From positions 24,829,501 to 24,893,500 of the forward strand of contig CM062206.1 in the NCBI GenBank assembly GCA_031216445.1: 64,000 bases of DNA. Direction: 5' to 3'. A program made the translations under genes and the position numbers. Below the pieces are notes generated by a model. The model was given only the letters and a program-made list of their open reading frames with translations, had not been told where the DNA came from and did no database searches. This stretch comes from Lateolabrax maculatus. Taxonomy: Eukaryota; Chordata; Actinopteri; Acropomatiformes; Lateolabracidae. Positions 61,492-64,000 of the stretch are shown here, piece after piece (position 1 is the first letter of the stretch; the number at the start of each line of letters is the position of its first letter).

Positions 61492-64000
61492 AAATTATCA
61501 TGTGAAATTATACATGAGCTGTGATCATTTTCTTCACATAAAGTCACATTTGCTTTGAGATTGACTACCACAAGTAGATCAGTATTAGAAATGTTGGATT
61601 TCTATTTCTTTATTAATTTACTAAATGTCTGAGATACATAGTGTATGTTTGCTATTCCTATAAGTGTTTCCAAAATATCAGTATATTAAGTTGGGTTGGA
61701 TCACTTTTGTTTGCCTTTGCCCTTGAAATACAACAAGGCAGGAGGATCACTTCTTGTCAGTGTACAGCCATAAAATAACATCAACCTCGCATCCCAGCAA
61801 GTTAAATTGTATACAGTTTACTGGGAGTTCAACCTCATCCAACTTTGTCATTATTGTACATAACGTGTTTTTACACACCGTGGACAGCTCACGGTTGTAT
61901 ACAAACATGTCCACACCATAGGCCAACTTTGAGTTTTCAGTTCACCTCATCACACAGGGAGAACATGAAGGCGAACATGAAGAAAAGTTAGGTAGAACAT
62001 AGATTCTTCCATTTCTCAGATTTTTTGTAGTATTGTACAAGTTGATGGAGGGCTCTCTGGCAGAGAGAAAATAACTACTGCCTTTCATCTTCACACTGTC
62101 GTGTTTGATAGCTGCTATGAATGTTTAGTTTAGAAATGTGGAATTAGAAAGAGTTTCCTAACATTTTGTAAAACATTTTCAAACAAAAGACTGTATACAG
62201 AGCTATAGCTAACACTGGGGACAACAGTTATCTTAGTAAGTAAAATATGACAAATCAGCAGCAGCAACACTATTTTCTGCCTGTAAAAGCAGAGATAAAT
62301 ACAGGAATGAAAAAAAAGTTTAAGTAAATGACAAATGTACAAAAGCATTATTTTGTCCTCATGTTGTCTATGACCTTCTGTGTTTATGGGGTGGGGAGGA
62401 TGTATGCCACCATGATGTATGGAGGGTGATCAGTGCCATAAAAGAGGCAGGAGAGGTAGTAAGTTAATAAGAAGTATAAAGTGACGTTGTAAAAGTGGAT
62501 ATAGCAGGTGTAAAATGGTCCATACTTTGTAAGGGAATTTATTCAAATATCTTCAAATATTTTTCCATGTGTGAGAGGCATAATGATCACATGTTACCTT
62601 TGGATCCACTTTATCATAAACATTCAATCTAGCAGGGTTATTTGTGCTTGTGTTAGTGAGTCATAACTATTCCATAAGCACCTCTCTACTGTAAAAGATA
62701 TAAAACCAACTCAAATCTCAAATCACGTTCTGCTCAGTATTTCATCAGCGCTGTCTCACCATCACAGTAGAGGTTGCTCTCGGTTATTGCCCTAATTCAC
62801 TGTATGGAACCATTGATCAGCAGGCTCATTTCTATGCATCAACATTCAAAAGGCCGTTTGTATTGACCATTTATGGTTGAATGTGGGCAAGTAGAAGGTG
62901 GGATTTAAGGCTGAGCCACGTGCACACATTTCCACGTAGATTGTGATTTATAAAGGGACCGTTGCCTGAAGGTGTGCGTGCCCCCAGTTTTATAAATCTC
63001 ATTACTTTTTTTTTGAACGCACGTACACTTTTAGTCTGGATCCTACTCACTATTATATAAATGAGGCCCCCGCTCTGTAAATTACATGTTCGGTGTTCTC
63101 CTTTAAGAAAAAAAAATCTGAATCCAAAGTGACTTTGAACAACAACTCAAATGCTTTTGTGCCGAAGCTTCCTTCTTATCTAACTTACAAACATGAACAC
63201 ACATCTTGTCCTGCACCAGGTGCACTGCTAATGTCAGTTTTACCGTTAAGATGCTAGTGTGGTCCTTACTCTTTAATACCACTGCTTAAAGAAAGTGAGA
63301 AATATGTACAGATCTACAATATTGTAATTTAATCTATTACAACAAAACTAAGGTCACCTTTTTACTGCATGGAATGTGCTACCTCACAGTTTATGTCACA
63401 GAAATAAATCAAAGTTGTTGCAATATGCTTCAGTAGGCTTTTTTTTGGTCATTTTTTAAAGAGAGTATATATCCATTTTACATACTTTCATAGGAGAGCT
63501 ATGAAATACAACAGTGATAAGAGAAACATAAAACACACCAAATATGACTTCATGTTAGAGCAGCTTATTCAATTTTTTTGCTGAAACACAATTTTTAAAT
63601 AAATAAATTAACATGTATGAATTTATCATTGATGTGAATAGGTGCCACCTGCACATTTAAAGAGGTTATCTACAGGAGAATAAATATCTGAAAGCAATAC
63701 AGAACGCCTGAGAGCCTTACTGCATTATCTTCCATTACATTTTGAATTGTCACCTGGTGCCTAAATTTTGTGTTTTCCTTCACATACATGAACACATCTC
63801 CACCATAAACTGATGCAGAAAATGCACAAATTGGAGCAAAAGATCATTGGAATGCAGGAAATTATGTTTTTGACACTCAAACTTTGCACCCAAAACCTTG
63901 TGAAACAAATGATGATAGTTATTGTTGATACTCCCAACTTGAAAATTTATAACATTTAATATCCATTTAAGATTTAGATAACTAAATATAAATGTTGGTG
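61492..64000. other. AT-rich region with no gene seen
   Basis: No open frame of note, splice-supported exon or RNA gene is visible in the last 2.5 kb. A short segment around 62860-63070 ends TATAAATGAGGCCCC, which I recognise as a frequent terminus of fish dispersed elements. Confidence 0.5.

Overview
This window looks like nuclear DNA of a ray-finned fish, probably a spiny-rayed teleost. The evidence is compact multi-exon vertebrate genes with GT-AG introns, long (CA/GT)n microsatellites, and several repeat families that I recognise as common in teleosts: L2/CR1-type LINE ends, a Penelope-like fragment, a hAT/ZBED transposase fossil and several non-autonomous TIR elements. I see no bacterial operon, CRISPR array or prophage.

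Layout. Positions 1-2264 hold no gene I can support. 2265-6696 (+) is dnd1, the germ-cell RNA-binding protein Dead end; its first coding exon was not found. 9331-19730 (-) is a complete 13-exon hars (histidyl-tRNA synthetase, 515 aa). A fossil-rich spacer with a Penelope-like remnant follows. 22720-37613 (+) is a 14-exon malate synthase gene (547 aa from the chosen ATG) that keeps the expected catalytic residues. Its 5.8-kb eighth intron contains a same-strand, intronless 359-codon coiled-coil ORF (30509-31588) that I do not recognise. 41795-43189 (+) is a single-exon RING/B-box/coiled-coil/PRY-SPRY TRIM gene. A degenerate duplicate of the malate synthase last exon lies beyond it at about 45022-45200. 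46123-58500 (-) is a complete 20-exon naa15 (NatA auxiliary subunit, 868 aa). 59519-61198 (+) is a complete 3-exon ndufc1 (complex I subunit, 69 aa), head to head with naa15. 61.2-64 kb shows no gene.

How the genes relate. They are unrelated housekeeping or germline genes, not a pathway. dnd1-hars and naa15-ndufc1 are neighbours in human too, but on different chromosomes (5q31 and 4q31). This window therefore joins two vertebrate synteny blocks, with malate synthase and a TRIM gene between them. Exon calls were made by reading splice sites and checking that the phase closes across every junction. The total lengths (515, 547, 868 and 69 codons) agree with the families. Repeat family names come from recognition, not a database search.

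The most interesting items are the intact vertebrate malate synthase and its stray last-exon copy, the nested coiled-coil ORF with a 150-bp internal repeat, a TIR element family with 9-bp target duplications, and sense-strand (GT)n tracts directly beside at least six splice sites in three genes.
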